Shown: piece after piece, positions 63,496 to 64,000 of the stretch
Position numbering within the stretch: position 1 is the first letter of the stretch
Layout: each line of letters begins with the position of its first letter
Origin: Symbiodinium microadriaticum
Taxonomy: Eukaryota; Sar; Dinophyceae; Suessiales; Symbiodiniaceae
Length of the DNA: 64,000 bases
NCBI GenBank assembly: GCA_001939145.1
Contig: LSRX01000348.1
Location: forward strand, 400,487-464,486
Direction of reading: 5' to 3'
Translations under genes and position numbers: made by a program
Notes under the pieces: model-generated
What the model was told of the DNA's origin: nothing
The model's database searches: none
What the model saw: only the letters and a program-made list of their open reading frames with translations

Positions 63496-63547
63496 CTCAG
63501 CAATGGCCAGGAGCTTCGGGCAGCAGTCATCGGGATTGGCCAAGATC
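63496..63547 (-). CDS. Exon candidate, 17 codons
   Basis: The acceptor is GAAGCCACAG|G, phase 2, then ILANPDDCCPKLLAIAE and a GC donor (GAG|GCAGGG), phase 0. It is the rightmost exon seen; the gene's 5' end probably lies beyond the window. Confidence 0.6.
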
Positions 63548-63678
63548 CTGTGGCTTCCCAGCGCTCCGGGTTCGAACATCGAATGATCAACGGGGCCCCT
63601 AAACCCTAAACCCTTAAGGACAAAATCCCTGAACCCTAAACCCTAAAGGGGGCTTGGGAGTGGTGTAGGGGGCAACAC

Positions 63679-63740
63679 CGTCACTTATACACATGTTTTT
63701 TCGTCACTTATACACATAAGTTTTGCGTCACTTATACACA
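63679..63740. repeat. Three direct 15-bp repeats, iteron-like
   Basis: CGTCACTTATACACA occurs identically at 63679-63693, 63702-63716 and 63726-63740, spaced 23 and 24 bp. The spacers are T-rich. The surrounding DNA lacks telomere-like heptamers. Confidence 0.9.
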
Positions 63741-63761
63741 GAAAGGTTCGGAATCATTGTA

Positions 63762-63990
63762 AATTACCAATGAAAATGCACTTGCGAGGTTGTCGGCGGC
63801 AGACGAAAAGAGAGCAGCAGGAGCGGCAAACAGGCAGCCAGCAGCAATGCTTTTCTAGGACATCACTGAAAATGCACTTTTCGAGGCTGCAAAAGTGCGT
63901 TTTAGATAACCTTTCTGAGAAGAACAGCCTCCAAAGCTGCGTACAGGTGGGGGGGGTGGGGGGGAGGGCTAATAACGTCCAGGTCTGATG
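63762..63990. other. Right-end unique DNA with a short duplication
   Basis: TGAAAATGCACTT with CGAGG(T/C)TG occurs at about 63771-63793 and 63865-63891. No exon identified. The plus-strand ORF across it (63770-63988) shows no family features. Confidence 0.5.
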
Positions 63991-64000
63991 CGGGCAGCAC

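Larger units (their letters stand above)
843..63547 (-). other. Minus-strand multi-exon coding domain (gene array)
   Basis: This is the envelope of all minus-strand exon candidates listed below. They were found by one rule: an acceptor AG followed by G, an open frame with protein-like codon choice, and a GT or GC donor. About 35 donors read as GT and about 30 as GC. Many exons are phase 0 at both ends, and several phase-2 ends match (49588-49646 to 48828-48867; 53214-53291 to 52656-52734; 26575-26666 to 26156-26267). The stop near 26153 suggests that at least one gene ends there and that another same-strand gene lies to its left. Same-strand gene arrays are usual in dinoflagellates. Gene number, starts and ends are not resolved. 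Confidence 0.6.

Noticed and set aside
63679-63740. Bacterial DnaA boxes
   Set aside because: TTATACACA differs from the DnaA box by one base, but every other feature of the window is eukaryotic.
63679-63740. CRISPR array
   Set aside because: Repeats are 15 bp with 8-9-bp spacers, far too short, and there are no associated genes.
1-64000. Dinoflagellate spliced leader, tRNA or rRNA genes
   Set aside because: I looked for the conserved spliced-leader core and for cloverleaf or rRNA signatures and saw none.

Overview
This window looks like nuclear DNA of a eukaryote, most likely a dinoflagellate or a close alveolate relative. The reasons are internal. Degenerate plant/alveolate-type telomere-like heptamers (TTTAGGG on one strand, CCCTAAA on the other) are scattered over nearly all 64 kb. 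There is no long intact ORF. Short reading-frame islands end at AG|G acceptors and at a near-even mix of GT and GC donors, and AG|G acceptors with frequent GC donors are a known dinoflagellate trait. A coccidian or chromerid source is the main alternative. No rRNA, tRNA, spliced leader, CRISPR or bacterial-type operon was seen.

The main result is about 70 candidate coding exons, essentially all on the minus strand, so transcription runs from the right end to the left end. Most are 30-100 nt long and lie 0.5-4 kb apart. Many are in phase 0 at both ends, and several phase-2 junctions also match their neighbours. The best stretches are 26.1-27.3 kb (four consecutive exons in phase, ending at a stop, possibly with an OTU-like Cys motif), 42.4-50.1 kb, 52.6-57.9 kb and 59.9-62.5 kb. 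The encoded peptides are mostly charged, helical or coiled-coil, with Ala/Pro/Glu-rich linkers at 32-34 kb and 42.8-44.1 kb. I recognise no protein family with confidence. At least two genes are likely: one ends with the stop near 26.15 kb and another continues below it. All exon calls were made by eye from splice sites, phase and peptide character, without homology or RNA evidence.

The introns are the unusual part. On the plus strand, most exon islands have CCCTAAA tracts on the left and TTTAGGG tracts on the right. Read along the transcript, an intron therefore tends to open with TTTAGGG repeats just after the donor and close with CCCTAAA repeats just before the acceptor. The two ends of one intron are complementary.

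The rest of the window holds several families of short palindromic, MITE-like elements (A, B, C, D and others, about 85-120 bp, each in 2-9 copies), single hairpins, local tandem duplications, a 1.07-kb minisatellite at 24.9-25.96 kb, many microsatellites and a few assembly gaps. Two palindromes carry TTTAGGG tracts inside their loops. The last 350 bp has three 15-bp direct repeats at 23-24 bp spacing and lacks telomere-like repeats.
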